The position numbers and the translations under genes were made by a program. Of a stretch of DNA of 64,000 nt, positions 28,152 through 35,953 are shown piece by piece. The DNA is taken from contig CAVQUX010000025.1 in the NCBI GenBank assembly GCA_963716925.1, positions 372,001-436,000 of the forward strand. Reading direction: 5' to 3'. Every line of letters begins with the position of its first letter. Within the stretch, counting starts at the first letter, position 1. The notes under the pieces are model-generated. The model had not been told where the DNA came from, made no database searches, and saw only the letters and a program-made list of their open reading frames with translations. The stretch is from DAISKN01 sp963716925. GTDB taxonomy: Bacteria; Acidobacteriota; Vicinamibacteria; Marinacidobacterales; SMYC01.

Positions 28152-29418
28152 GACCGCGAAGAGCTTTCAGGGTCTCTTCGTCGAGGATCGCTGGAGGACC
28201 CGCGGCTCCGGGTGGAGGGAGCGATGCGAGAACCTTTTGGAGAAGGCCGAGAGTCTCCGCCAGGAGCGCCGGGTCCGCCCCGGAGAGATCGTTCTCCTCT
28301 CGCGGGTCGGTCTCGAGGTCGTAGAGCCGATGGTTTCCGAGGCTGTTCCAGAGGAGCTTCCGGCGTCCCAGGTAGAGCGCGCGCCACGAGCCCTCGGAGC
28401 TCATGAAGGTGAGCGGATTCGCCTCGGCGAGAAGAGGGCGGGGCGCGCGCGCCGAGGTCGAGAGCCCCGTGAGCTCCAGAACCAGAGGCAGAACGTCCAC
28501 GTGGTGGACGGGCTCGACGCTCCGGCCGGACGGGCCTTCGTGCCCTGGATGCTTCACCACGAACGGCACGTGGATCTCCTCCTCGAACAGCGTCGCGCCG
28601 TGGCCCATCTTTCCGTGCTCGCCGAGAAGCTCGCCGTGATCCGCGGTCACGACAATCAGGCTGTCGTCGAAGATCCCGCGGTCTTCGATCCCGTCGAGCA
28701 GACGCCCGAGGTGGTGATCCATGTAGAGGATCTCTTCATCGTAGCGATCTCCCGGCTCCGCGCCCAGGCTCCCTCCGAAGGGGGACGGAGCCTCGTAAGG
28801 ACCGTGCGGGTCGAAGTAGTTGAGGAAGAGAAAGAGGGGCCGATCGCCTCCTCTCCCGAGGAGCTCCAGGGCCGCCGTCGTCACCTCGCTCGCGAGCCGA
28901 CCGTTGACGTCCCCGATGCCCTCGTCGTCATAGGTCTCGAACCCGCGATCGAGCCCGAAGACCCGCTTCATCCACGGCCCTCCGACCACCGCCGCCGTTT
29001 CGTAGCCCTGCTCGCGGAGGCGGAGCGCGAGCGTGGTCTCGCCCGGGGGGAGTCCGGAGGCCCGATACCCCGCCCACTCTTCCGGCCCCGGGATCGCCTG
29101 CGTCAGCCGAAGAGGGCCGTCGGGATCGTAGTCGGCGCCGTGGCTCGAGGAAAACTTCCCGGTGAACAGGGATGCGTGAGAGGGAAGAGTCCAGCTCGAA
29201 GCGGCGACGGCGCGGTCGAACACCTGCGAGCGCTCCGCGAGCGCGTCGAGGTTCGGCGACGTCTTTCGGGAATAGCCGTAGCAGCCGAGCCTGTCTCGGC
29301 GGGTGGTGTCGAGGGTGATGAGCAGCACGTTGGGCCTCTCCAGGCGAGCCCGGCACCGGGGAAGCCCGAGAGCGAGCGCCGTCCCCGCGAGGAGAAGGTC
29401 GCGGCGCGAGAGGTTCAC
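28135..29418 (-). CDS. Second sulfatase-like protein, Tat-type leader
   Basis: A 427-residue protein read from a GTG at 29418 that overlaps the TGA of the upstream TPR gene (GTGA). The N terminus VNLSRRDLLLAGTALALGLP has paired arginines followed by a hydrophobic stretch, resembling a Tat leader. The core is paralogous to the neighbouring gene: LLITLDTTRRDRLGCYGYSR, SSWTLPSHASLFTGKFSSSHG, VTADHGELLGEHGKMGHG. Again Thr replaces the sulfatase Cys/Ser. The C-terminal LKALRGLGYVP tail matches the EKLRSLGYLR tail of the neighbour, a mark of this subfamily. Probable tandem duplication within one operon. Confidence 0.85.
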   Translation of the reverse strand: MNLSRRDLLLAGTALALGLPRCRARLERPNVLLITLDTTRRDRLGCYGYSRKTSPNLDALAERSQVFDRAVAASSWTLPSHASLFTGKFSSSHGADYDPDGPLRLTQAIPGPEEWAGYRASGLPPGETTLALRLREQGYETAAVVGGPWMKRVFGLDRGFETYDDEGIGDVNGRLASEVTTAALELLGRGGDRPLFLFLNYFDPHGPYEAPSPFGGSLGAEPGDRYDEEILYMDHHLGRLLDGIEDRGIFDDSLIVVTADHGELLGEHGKMGHGATLFEEEIHVPFVVKHPGHEGPSGRSVEPVHHVDVLPLVLELTGLSTSARAPRPLLAEANPLTFMSSEGSWRALYLGRRKLLWNSLGNHRLYDLETDPREENDLSGADPALLAETLGLLQKVLASLPPPGAAGPPAILDEETLKALRGLGYVP

Positions 29419-31934
29419 GATCCGCGTTTTCCGTCGAGCGCCGCGAGGTTCCGCCGGGCGCCCTCGTGATTGGGGGCTAGCTCGATCGCCTTCCGGAAGC
29501 TGTCGGCGGCCTCGCCGAACCGGCCCTCGCGGGCGAGCGCGGCGCCGAGGTTGTTGTGGGCGTCGGGGTTCATGGGCTCGAGCGCCACCGCGGCGCGGAA
29601 GTGCTCGAGCGCCGCCGCCGTCGCGCCGGCTTGAGACAGCGCGAGTCCGAGGTTGTTGTGCGCCTCGGCGAGCCCGGGGTCGAGGGCGAGCGCGGCCTCG
29701 AACTTCCCGACCGCTTCCCGCAGGTGCCCGGTCGAAGCGAGGGCGACCCCCCAGCTGTTCTGCGCCTCGGCGTAGCCCGGAGCGAGCTCGACCGCGCGGC
29801 GGTAGCTTTCGGCCGCCTCCTCGTAGCTTCCCTTGGCCGCGAGGGCGAGCCCCAGGCTGTAGTGCGCCTGGGGATTCCCGGGAGCGAGACGTAAAGACGT
29901 ACGGAAACTGTCCGCGGCCCGGTCCAGGTCCCCGAGCCTCGCGAAGATCAATCCGAGGCTGAAGTGGGTCTCCGCCCGGCCGGGGTTCAACGAGCGCGCC
30001 TTCTCGAACGCGGCGTAGGCCTCGTCGAGCTGGTTCGCGTTCGCGAGGGCGAGTCCCAGGTTGTACCGGGCCTCCTCGTCCTCGGGCTCGAGGCGGACCG
30101 CCTCTCGAAGATGCTCCACCGCCTTGGTGAAGCTCCCCTGGCGCATCGCCGTCTGGCCCGCGGAGAAATGAGCGCCGGCGTACTCCGGGCGGAGGACGAG
30201 AGCCCGATCGAAATGCTTCTCCGCCTCCTCGAGATCTCCGCGCTCCATCAGCACCACGCCCCAGTTCTGGTGGAGCCGCGCCTGGTCGAGCGGGAGCCGG
30301 GTCGCCTCGTCGATCTTCGCCGCCGCCTCGTCGTGCCTTCCTTCGCGGCTCAGAGCGACGGCGAGATCCACGAGTACGTCGCCGTCGGCCGGGGCGAGAG
30401 CCGCGGCCTCCCGGAAATGAACGAGCGCCTGGCTCGAATCCCCGAGGGTGAGGAGCAGCCGGGCCATGTCCCGATGAGTCTCGCTCGACCCCGGATCCAG
30501 GCGGAGCGCGGCTCGATAGAGCTCGAGCGCTTGTTCGGGGCGGCCCTGCTTCCCGCGCACGCCCGCGAGGGCCGCATGGGCTTCGGCGGCGCCGGGGTGG
30601 ATGCGAATCGCTTCCTCGAGCTCCCGCGCGGCGTCCTCGAGCCGCCCGTGGTTGAGGTACGCGACTCCCAGATTGATACGAGCGAGCGCGTTCTCTTCGG
30701 TGACGCTGAGAGCGTGCTCGAAGAGAGTCACGCTGTCGCGCCACACTCGTACCTGTGCCGAGGCGACGATCGAGAGCGACAGAAGGGCGGCGACTCCGGC
30801 GGCGACGAGCGCGCGGCGCGGGACCGAAACGCGTTTCGCGACCTCGGCCAATCCGAACGCGACGAGGATGCTGAGGCCGATGTACGGCAGATAGGTGTAG
30901 CGGTCTGCCATGGCATGCTGACCCACCTGGACGAGGCCGATGACGGGGACGAGCGTTCCCAGGTACCAGAGCCAGCCGACGGGGAGGAAACGGAGACGAT
31001 CGTTTCGCCGGGCGAGCGCAAGTGTGGCCAGGGTCGCGGCCGCGAGCGCCGCGAGAGCCGCCGCCGGCTGCCAACCCGGAATGCCGTCTCCGGGATGCGG
31101 ATAGTAGGGCGAGAGACGGACGGGCCAGAAGAATTTGCCGATGTAGGCGAGGTAGGCGACGAGAGCGTTCGCGACCCGCACCCCCAGGGTATAGGTCTCG
31201 AGCGACTGAACCGCGCCCTCGGCCCGCTGTGCGAAGAACGTGACGACGCTCGAGACGGCGACCAGGGCGAAGAGAGGCGCTTTCTCGAGGACGAGTCGTC
31301 CGGCGGGAGCCTTGCCGAATCGCCCGAGCGGCCAGACGTCCAGGAGCAGGAGCACGAAAGGAAGAGTGACGAGCATCGGCTTCGACATGAGGCCGAGAGC
31401 GAGAAACAGGGCCACGAGCGCGAGCCGCCGCGGTCCGGGCTTTTCCGCGTAGCGCACGTAGGCCCAGAGTGTGAGCATCCAGAAGAGCGCGCTCAAGACG
31501 TCCTTCCGCTCCGCCGCCCAGGCCACGGATTCCACGTGAGTCGGGTGGAGGGCGAAGATCGAGGCGACGAAGGCGCTCGCTCCCAACTCCCCGGTCATGC
31601 GCAGGAACACGGAGAACAGGAGGACAGCGCTCGCGACGTGCAGGGCGAGGTTCACTCCGTGCAGCGCGCGCGCGGAGAACCCGAAGAGCTCGTAGTCGAG
31701 CATGAGCGAAAGCCACGTCAGCGGATACCAGTTCGCCCCGTAAGATTCGGTGAAAGCCCACCGTAGACCCTCGGCGCCCAGGCCGAGCTTCAGGTTGGGG
31801 TTCTGCGTGATGTAGTAGTCGTCGTCGTAATCGACGAGCTCGTTCTGGAAGACCGGGAGGTAGACCAGGACGGTCAGAATAGCGAGCGCGAGCGCGACGA
31901 GCTCCGGGCGGCGCCACCAGGCAACCTTCGCCAT
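29415..31934 (-). CDS. TMTC-like membrane glycosyltransferase (GT-C) with TPR repeats
   Basis: An 839-residue protein. Residues 10-400 are a multispanning GT-C membrane domain: first lumenal loop with NELVDYDDDYYITQNPNLK, where the acidic cluster fits the catalytic DD/DE of O-mannosyltransferases, then ANWYPLTWLSLMLDYELFG and FALHPTHVESVAWAAERKDV, all typical of TMTC/DUF1736 family members. The second half is about a dozen TPR repeats (GRLEDAARELEEAIRIHP, AEAHNNLGLALSQAG). Likely transfers a sugar from a lipid carrier onto exported proteins or glycans in the periplasm. Its stop overlaps the start of the Tat-type sulfatase-like gene, so glycan addition and hydrolysis may be linked. Confidence 0.85.
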   Translation of the reverse strand: MAKVAWWRRPELVALALAILTVLVYLPVFQNELVDYDDDYYITQNPNLKLGLGAEGLRWAFTESYGANWYPLTWLSLMLDYELFGFSARALHGVNLALHVASAVLLFSVFLRMTGELGASAFVASIFALHPTHVESVAWAAERKDVLSALFWMLTLWAYVRYAEKPGPRRLALVALFLALGLMSKPMLVTLPFVLLLLDVWPLGRFGKAPAGRLVLEKAPLFALVAVSSVVTFFAQRAEGAVQSLETYTLGVRVANALVAYLAYIGKFFWPVRLSPYYPHPGDGIPGWQPAAALAALAAATLATLALARRNDRLRFLPVGWLWYLGTLVPVIGLVQVGQHAMADRYTYLPYIGLSILVAFGLAEVAKRVSVPRRALVAAGVAALLSLSIVASAQVRVWRDSVTLFEHALSVTEENALARINLGVAYLNHGRLEDAARELEEAIRIHPGAAEAHAALAGVRGKQGRPEQALELYRAALRLDPGSSETHRDMARLLLTLGDSSQALVHFREAAALAPADGDVLVDLAVALSREGRHDEAAAKIDEATRLPLDQARLHQNWGVVLMERGDLEEAEKHFDRALVLRPEYAGAHFSAGQTAMRQGSFTKAVEHLREAVRLEPEDEEARYNLGLALANANQLDEAYAAFEKARSLNPGRAETHFSLGLIFARLGDLDRAADSFRTSLRLAPGNPQAHYSLGLALAAKGSYEEAAESYRRAVELAPGYAEAQNSWGVALASTGHLREAVGKFEAALALDPGLAEAHNNLGLALSQAGATAAALEHFRAAVALEPMNPDAHNNLGAALAREGRFGEAADSFRKAIELAPNHEGARRNLAALDGKRGS

Positions 31935-31952
31935 AAGCGCCTCGATCCTAGC

Positions 31953-32249
31953 TCAAGCCTCGGGCTCGTCCTCGTACCAGGCGAGGTGCGGAGACCATTG
32001 GTGGCAGCGCAGGCAGCAGGTGTCGGTCCACTGGCGGCCGCAAGCCGGGCAGCGCCCCGCGGTGTCGAAGGTGTTCCAGGTGTGATGGCAGGTGCACCAC
32101 CAGCGGCTCTCGCGCTCGGGCTCCCAGCCGCACTTCGGACAGCGAATCCGCGGACCGGCGCCTCGAGGCGCTCCTTCCTTCGGCGATCGGTCGAGCCCGA
32201 AGCCCAGCCCGGCTCCCCGGCGGTCGTCGCGTGCTTCGAGGGTTCTCAA
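31953..32249 (-). CDS. Small zinc-ribbon protein
   Basis: A protein of up to 98 residues with several Cys/His pairs: CPKCGW, then WWCTCHHTWNTFDTAGRCPACGRQW, then CCLRCHQWSPHLAWYEDEP. These can form two zinc ribbons joined by the HTWNTFDT/G segment; the C-terminal SPHxxWYE end is a recurrent feature of this uncharacterised family. The start is uncertain (TTG at 32249 has no clear ribosome site; the first 35 residues are low complexity). It is 18 nt upstream of the TMTC-like gene and probably in the same transcript. Function unknown. Confidence 0.7.
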   Translation of the reverse strand: MRTLEARDDRRGAGLGFGLDRSPKEGAPRGAGPRIRCPKCGWEPERESRWWCTCHHTWNTFDTAGRCPACGRQWTDTCCLRCHQWSPHLAWYEDEPEA

Positions 32250-32702
32250 GGGAGAAATATTGTACGCGCGGGGGGAACGTTGCGCACTTAATGACCGCGG
32301 CCGGGATCGATGCGCGCACGCTTCCCAACAGGACCTTCCGCCACGCGTTCGTCGACCTGCTATCCGAGTTCAGCCCAGTCCCGACGGGATCGGGGCGCGG
32401 CAGGTGCGGACTCCTGGTCGAGGCTAGCGGAGGCCAGCGAATGCACAGCGGCGGCGAGCGCCGCAACCGGACGGCACGAGCTTCCGAGGGGAGGCGCCAG
32501 GAGGGATCGATCTCGTCGCTACGACTACGGCGATCCGAAGGCAGTCGGCCACGGAGGCTGCCTCGATTCGCGTGGCACTCGCGCACGGGAACAAGGCAAG
32601 CGCCAGCCGGAGGGGCCGACCCGTGCGTACCTCCTGATGATCGACCGCGCGCCGGCGGCCGTCGAGCGCGCTCTCTTCATCGCTCAGGCTGGCAAGAAGT
32701 AG
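32250..32702. other. No convincing gene (453 bp)
   Basis: Open frames exist on the plus strand here (one ends at 32702, directly against the Fic stop at 32703), but they are rich in Arg/Ser/Gly, have no ribosome site and match no family I recognise. The tail YLLMIDRAPAAVERALFIAQ looks more protein-like than the rest and could be a remnant of a lost gene. I call nothing here. Confidence 0.5.
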
Positions 32703-34259
32703 TCAGCCCTTCGGAACCTTGGGTCCTGGTTTCCCCTCGAGTCCGCCACGGACGAGGCGGCCGAGAAATTTCGCGAACGGCTCGATGTCCTGGCGGACGC
32801 TGGCGTCTTCGAGCGCCTCCATGTAATCGCTACGGCGCTCCACCGGGATGACGGTCCACGGGTAGCCGCCGGCGGCGAGCATCACGTTCATCAGGAAGCG
32901 CCCCATACGACCATTGCCGTCGAAATAGGGATGGACGTAGACGAGAACGAAGTGGCCTAGAACGACCCGTACAGCGGGTTCGCTCTCTTCCCTGAGCAGG
33001 TCGAAGAGCGCAGGCATCAGGTCGCGCACGGCCTCGGGTGGCGGCGGCACATGCTTCGATCTGCGGATGTAGACGGGCCCGTTTCGGTATCCGGCGAGGT
33101 CTCCGGGTCCAAGAATGCCCGCAGTGACGCTCGGCGCGAAGAGTTCTCGGTACCATACGGAGTGGGCGCGCTCGGCGACGTCGCCGGGATTCTCGCCCCC
33201 GAGGACTTTCCGGATGCTTTCCTTGACGGCCCGGAATGCATCGAAGTACCCGCGCGCGGCGAGGGCGTCCCGACGCCTGGCATCGTCCTCGTTCTGGTCG
33301 GGGCTCCACCCGCCGCTGCGCACTCGTTCGATGAGATCGGCGCTCACCCGGTAGCCCTCGATCGAAAGGGAATGGTACGCATCGGTAACGTAGACTTCCT
33401 CCACGCGTTTCAAGTACGCCGCGGCGGCGACGCGTCCCCTCGGCGGACGAGGGAAGTGTTTGAGGACCTGCTCCCGCATTTCGTGCCACATCAGGCGGAC
33501 GCGGGTCACGTAGGGGGACAGCTCATGCCTCGCCAGAGCAAAAGGAGTCGGCCGCTCAAACGGATCTTCTGGCCGCACGACGTATCCGGCCGCGCTCATG
33601 CTTTCTGCGATCTCATCGGCAATGCTCTGTCTGCCGATGTTGCGGAACGCACCCACCAGCCGACCGGCCACGACGCTCCGTCCGCCCTCGAGGAGTATCG
33701 GGAGGACCTCGCTCGCGCTCCGAACCATTGCGAGCGCGGCGCGGGCGTCGATTGCGTTGGCGCGGAACAAAGCGGGCCCGGCAAACACCAGCCCGGCCGG
33801 CAGTGAGTAGACGCGCAGTCCTCGGAGTCCCTGTCGCGCCCGGGTATCGGGCAGTGCCGCTCGGAGGTCGAAGAGCGAGGTGTCATGGGGCAGCGCCGTG
33901 GGCTTGTTGCCCCCTTTGGGAGTGCGGACGAGAAGTTGACGCGGGACGGTCCAATTCCCGGCATGGAGGCACAAGGACTGCTCCGGCGACAGACACCAGT
34001 CGGCGCCGAATCGCTCACTGAGATAAGCGGCGCAAAAATCCCAGAAGGAGGCAAACCAGGACGTGCTGTCGCCGGCGGCCTCCTCCGGTTGACGCGGGAG
34101 ATACCAACCTTTCATGACTTCCCGCAGGAAGCCGTTCTTCAGCAGCCGCTCACGGCGCGTCCGGCTCAGATCGGCGGACCGGATCGCGACGACGCCCCGA
34201 CTTTGAAGCTCTCTCAGTGCTTCGAGAGAGTCGGCAAGCTTTTGAGACGGGCTGGCCAT
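32703..34259 (-). CDS. Fic-family AMPylase-like protein with N-terminal winged-helix (AbiEi-like) domain
   Basis: A 518-residue protein from the ATG at 34259. Residues 1-60 resemble the AbiEi-type antitoxin winged helix: IRSADLSRTRRERLLKNGFLREVMKGWYLPR. The Fic core follows in the second half, with the catalytic motif HPYFDGNGRMGRFL (His443) matching HxFx(D/E)GNGRxxR, and an inhibitory-helix motif S297-L-S-I-E301-G matching (S/T)xxxE(G/N) ahead of it, as in self-inhibited class II Fic proteins. Fic enzymes transfer AMP or other nucleotidyl groups to target proteins. The 112-bp region before the gene holds a 24-bp tandem repeat, fitting autoregulation by the N-terminal domain (inference). The GNAT gene upstream is in the same frame, separated by one TGA. 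Confidence 0.85.
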   Translation of the reverse strand: MASPSQKLADSLEALRELQSRGVVAIRSADLSRTRRERLLKNGFLREVMKGWYLPRQPEEAAGDSTSWFASFWDFCAAYLSERFGADWCLSPEQSLCLHAGNWTVPRQLLVRTPKGGNKPTALPHDTSLFDLRAALPDTRARQGLRGLRVYSLPAGLVFAGPALFRANAIDARAALAMVRSASEVLPILLEGGRSVVAGRLVGAFRNIGRQSIADEIAESMSAAGYVVRPEDPFERPTPFALARHELSPYVTRVRLMWHEMREQVLKHFPRPPRGRVAAAAYLKRVEEVYVTDAYHSLSIEGYRVSADLIERVRSGGWSPDQNEDDARRRDALAARGYFDAFRAVKESIRKVLGGENPGDVAERAHSVWYRELFAPSVTAGILGPGDLAGYRNGPVYIRRSKHVPPPPEAVRDLMPALFDLLREESEPAVRVVLGHFVLVYVHPYFDGNGRMGRFLMNVMLAAGGYPWTVIPVERRSDYMEALEDASVRQDIEPFAKFLGRLVRGGLEGKPGPKVPKG

Positions 34260-34365
34260 TGGGAGACTCGGTCGTACTTCTATTAGGTTATTCGGTCGCA
34301 GCCATTCCAGGGAATTAAGCTGTACCTGTATTAGGTTATTCAGTTGTACCAATATTAGGTTATTC
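34254..34365 (-). repeat. 24-bp tandem repeat array upstream of and overlapping the fic start
   Basis: On the minus strand the 13-mer GAATAACCTAATA occurs exactly three times (34365-34353, 34341-34329, 34293-34281). The spacings are 24 and 48 nt, and the skipped position (34317-34305) carries a degenerate copy; a partial fifth unit covers the fic ATG. GTAC sits at a constant place inside the intact units. The repeat thus spans the likely promoter and could be an operator array. The same stretch is open in the fic frame (octapeptide period N-N-L-I-x-V), so an N-terminal extension from a TTG at 34352 is a less likely alternative. Confidence 0.85.
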
Positions 34366-34367
34366 TG

Positions 34368-34892
34368 TCAAGGCCACGTAAGGACGCGGCGAGGATTCTC
34401 GATCTCGTAGTCGAGGAGGGGATGTTCGTTCACGATCCTCCGCCCCGTTCTGCGCATCCCGAGCTTCTCGAGGACGCGGATGGACACGGTGTTCGGCTCG
34501 TCGACGTCCGCTCGCACCCGCGCAAGGCCCAATGTCTCGAAGGCGTAGGCGACGACGGCCGAGGACGCCTCAAACGCATAGCCTCGTCCCCAGAGATCGG
34601 GCCTCGTCCCGAAGATGAGGCTCTCGCCCTCGGGCGAGCGAAGGAGCCCGGAGAAGCCGGCGAGGGACCGCGCTCCCCTTTCGAAGAAGAGCCAGAGCCC
34701 GTAGCCTTCCTCACGGAAGGAGCTGTCGCTCCGGTCGATGAAGTGAAGCGCCTCCTCGCGGGAGACCTCCCGGTCGTCGAAGAGAAATCGCCTCACCGCG
34801 GGATCGGTCCAGAGACGGAAGAGAGCCTCGAGATCCCCGGCCTCGCAGGGCCGGAGCTCCAGGTCCTCCGTCGTCAGCAAGGCTCTGGTCAA
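34368..34892 (-). CDS. GNAT acetyltransferase, RimJ/RimL type
   Basis: A 174-residue N-acetyltransferase. It begins with the typical LTTEDLELRPCEAGDLEALF strand-helix, has PAVRRFLFDDREVSREEAL, then the acetyl-CoA binding region FGTRPDLWGRGYAFEAS (motif A-like), and NTVSIRVLEKLGMRRTGRR, the conserved N-x-x-S-x-R/xLEKLGF element of RimJ/RimL relatives. Such enzymes acetylate alpha-amino groups of ribosomal proteins or small amines; the target is unknown. It lies upstream of the Fic gene in the same direction with the 24-bp repeat array in between. Confidence 0.9.
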   Translation of the reverse strand: MTRALLTTEDLELRPCEAGDLEALFRLWTDPAVRRFLFDDREVSREEALHFIDRSDSSFREEGYGLWLFFERGARSLAGFSGLLRSPEGESLIFGTRPDLWGRGYAFEASSAVVAYAFETLGLARVRADVDEPNTVSIRVLEKLGMRRTGRRIVNEHPLLDYEIENPRRVLTWP

Positions 34893-34995
34893 GTCCCGTC
34901 TCCTGCGTGATCAGTCTCACTCAACCGGAGAATCGCGCGCAATCGCCCTTTCTTACATCCGCCGCGGTGCTATGCTGCCGGAACGGAGGTCGTGG

Positions 34996-35106
34996 ATGAA
35001 GCGTTGGATTCGGAAAATGGACTACGTCGATCGACTGAAGCGGCTGGCCGCGGAAGCGGGCTTGGCCGAGCGGTCGAACCTCCAGTACGGGTGGGTGCTC
35101 CGATGA
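34996..35106 (+). CDS. 36-residue upstream reading frame coupled to the B3 metallo-beta-lactamase gene
   Basis: An ATG at 34996 is preceded by a strong ribosome site (GGAGG at 34985-34989) and opens a 36-codon frame starting MKRWIRKMDYVDRLKRLA and ending LQYGWVLR. Its TGA (35104-35106) overlaps the ATG of the following gene (35103-35105) as ATGA. The downstream gene has no comparable ribosome site of its own, so translation of the short frame probably delivers ribosomes to it. The peptide is basic and helical-looking and has no signal peptide. It may be a coupling leader or a small protein; I do not recognise it. Confidence 0.55.
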   Translation: MKRWIRKMDYVDRLKRLAAEAGLAERSNLQYGWVLR

Positions 35107-35945
35107 ATCTGGCGCTCGCGCTTCTCCTGTCTTCGGTCCAATCCTTCGACATCCCCCCCGAGTGGAAGGAGCCCATCGAGCCCTTCCGCATCATCGGCTC
35201 CATCCACTACGTCGGAACCGCCGAGCTCGCTTCCTATCTCATAACCACCGGGGAGGGGCACATCCTTCTCGATACCCCCTGCGAGGGCGAAACGCCCCTC
35301 GTCCTCGAATCCATCCGCAGGCTCGGATTCGATCCCAAAGACATCAAGATCCTGCTGAACAGCCAGGCGCACTACGACCACACGGGAGGTCTTCGCGCGA
35401 TCCGCGAGCTCTCGGGAGCGCGGATGATGGCGGGGGCCCGCGACCGCGAGCTTCTCGGCCGGGGCGGCCGCGGCGATTTCGCGTTCGGCGATCGCTTCCC
35501 TTTTCCCGAAGTGACCGTGGACCGCGCGCTCGGGGACGGGGACGAGATCGCTCTCGGGGGCGTCACGCTGACGGTGCGCCTCACCCCCGGGCACACCCGA
35601 GGCGCTTCGACCTACCTCACCACCGTCGAGGAGGGCGGCCGGCGCTACCAGGTGGTGTTCGCGGGGAGCCTCACGGTGAACGACGGAGTCCGACTCGCGG
35701 ACCCGCCCTCGTACCAGGGAATCGCGGAGGACTTCCGCCGCTCGATCGACCTCCTGGTGTCGTTGAAGCCCGACGTGTTCCTCGCCGCCCACGGAGGCTT
35801 CTTCGGACTGCGCGAGAAAGCGAAGCGGCTGCGGGAGGGCGCGGCGCCAAATCCCTTCGTCGGAGGCGACGAGTACGGAAGGTGGCTTTCGCGAGCGAAA
35901 GCCGCCTATGAGGAGCAACTGGCGAGGGACCGCTCTCCGAAATAG
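35103..35945 (+). CDS. Subclass B3-like metallo-beta-lactamase, Gln116 variant
   Basis: A 280-residue exported protein (short signal LALALLLSSVQS). The B3 layout is visible: NSQAHYDHTGG gives Q88-x-H90-x-D92-H93, corresponding to standard positions 116, 118, 120 and 121, so the usual His116 is Gln as in GOB-type enzymes. Other ligands are in place: PGHTRGAS (His196) and AAHGGFFGL (His263), with GSLTVN at the position-221 loop. B3 enzymes are periplasmic and hydrolyse penicillins, cephalosporins and carbapenems, but environmental relatives may have other roles. Start at 35103 because it overlaps the stop of the short leader frame and begins the signal peptide. Confidence 0.85.
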   Translation: MNLALALLLSSVQSFDIPPEWKEPIEPFRIIGSIHYVGTAELASYLITTGEGHILLDTPCEGETPLVLESIRRLGFDPKDIKILLNSQAHYDHTGGLRAIRELSGARMMAGARDRELLGRGGRGDFAFGDRFPFPEVTVDRALGDGDEIALGGVTLTVRLTPGHTRGASTYLTTVEEGGRRYQVVFAGSLTVNDGVRLADPPSYQGIAEDFRRSIDLLVSLKPDVFLAAHGGFFGLREKAKRLREGAAPNPFVGGDEYGRWLSRAKAAYEEQLARDRSPK

Positions 35946-35953
35946 CATGGCTC

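Noticed and set aside
26814..29418. True formylglycine sulfatases
   Set aside because: Neither protein has the Cys/Ser-X-Pro-X-Arg motif; only the alkaline-phosphatase superfamily can be claimed.
32310..32702. 130-codon plus-strand frame ending against the fic stop
   Set aside because: No ribosome site, low-complexity composition and no family resemblance apart from a short protein-like tail.
34254..34365. Replication-origin iterons
   Set aside because: Only three exact copies, no AT-rich unwinding region, no replication initiator gene nearby; promoter-proximal placement fits an operator better.
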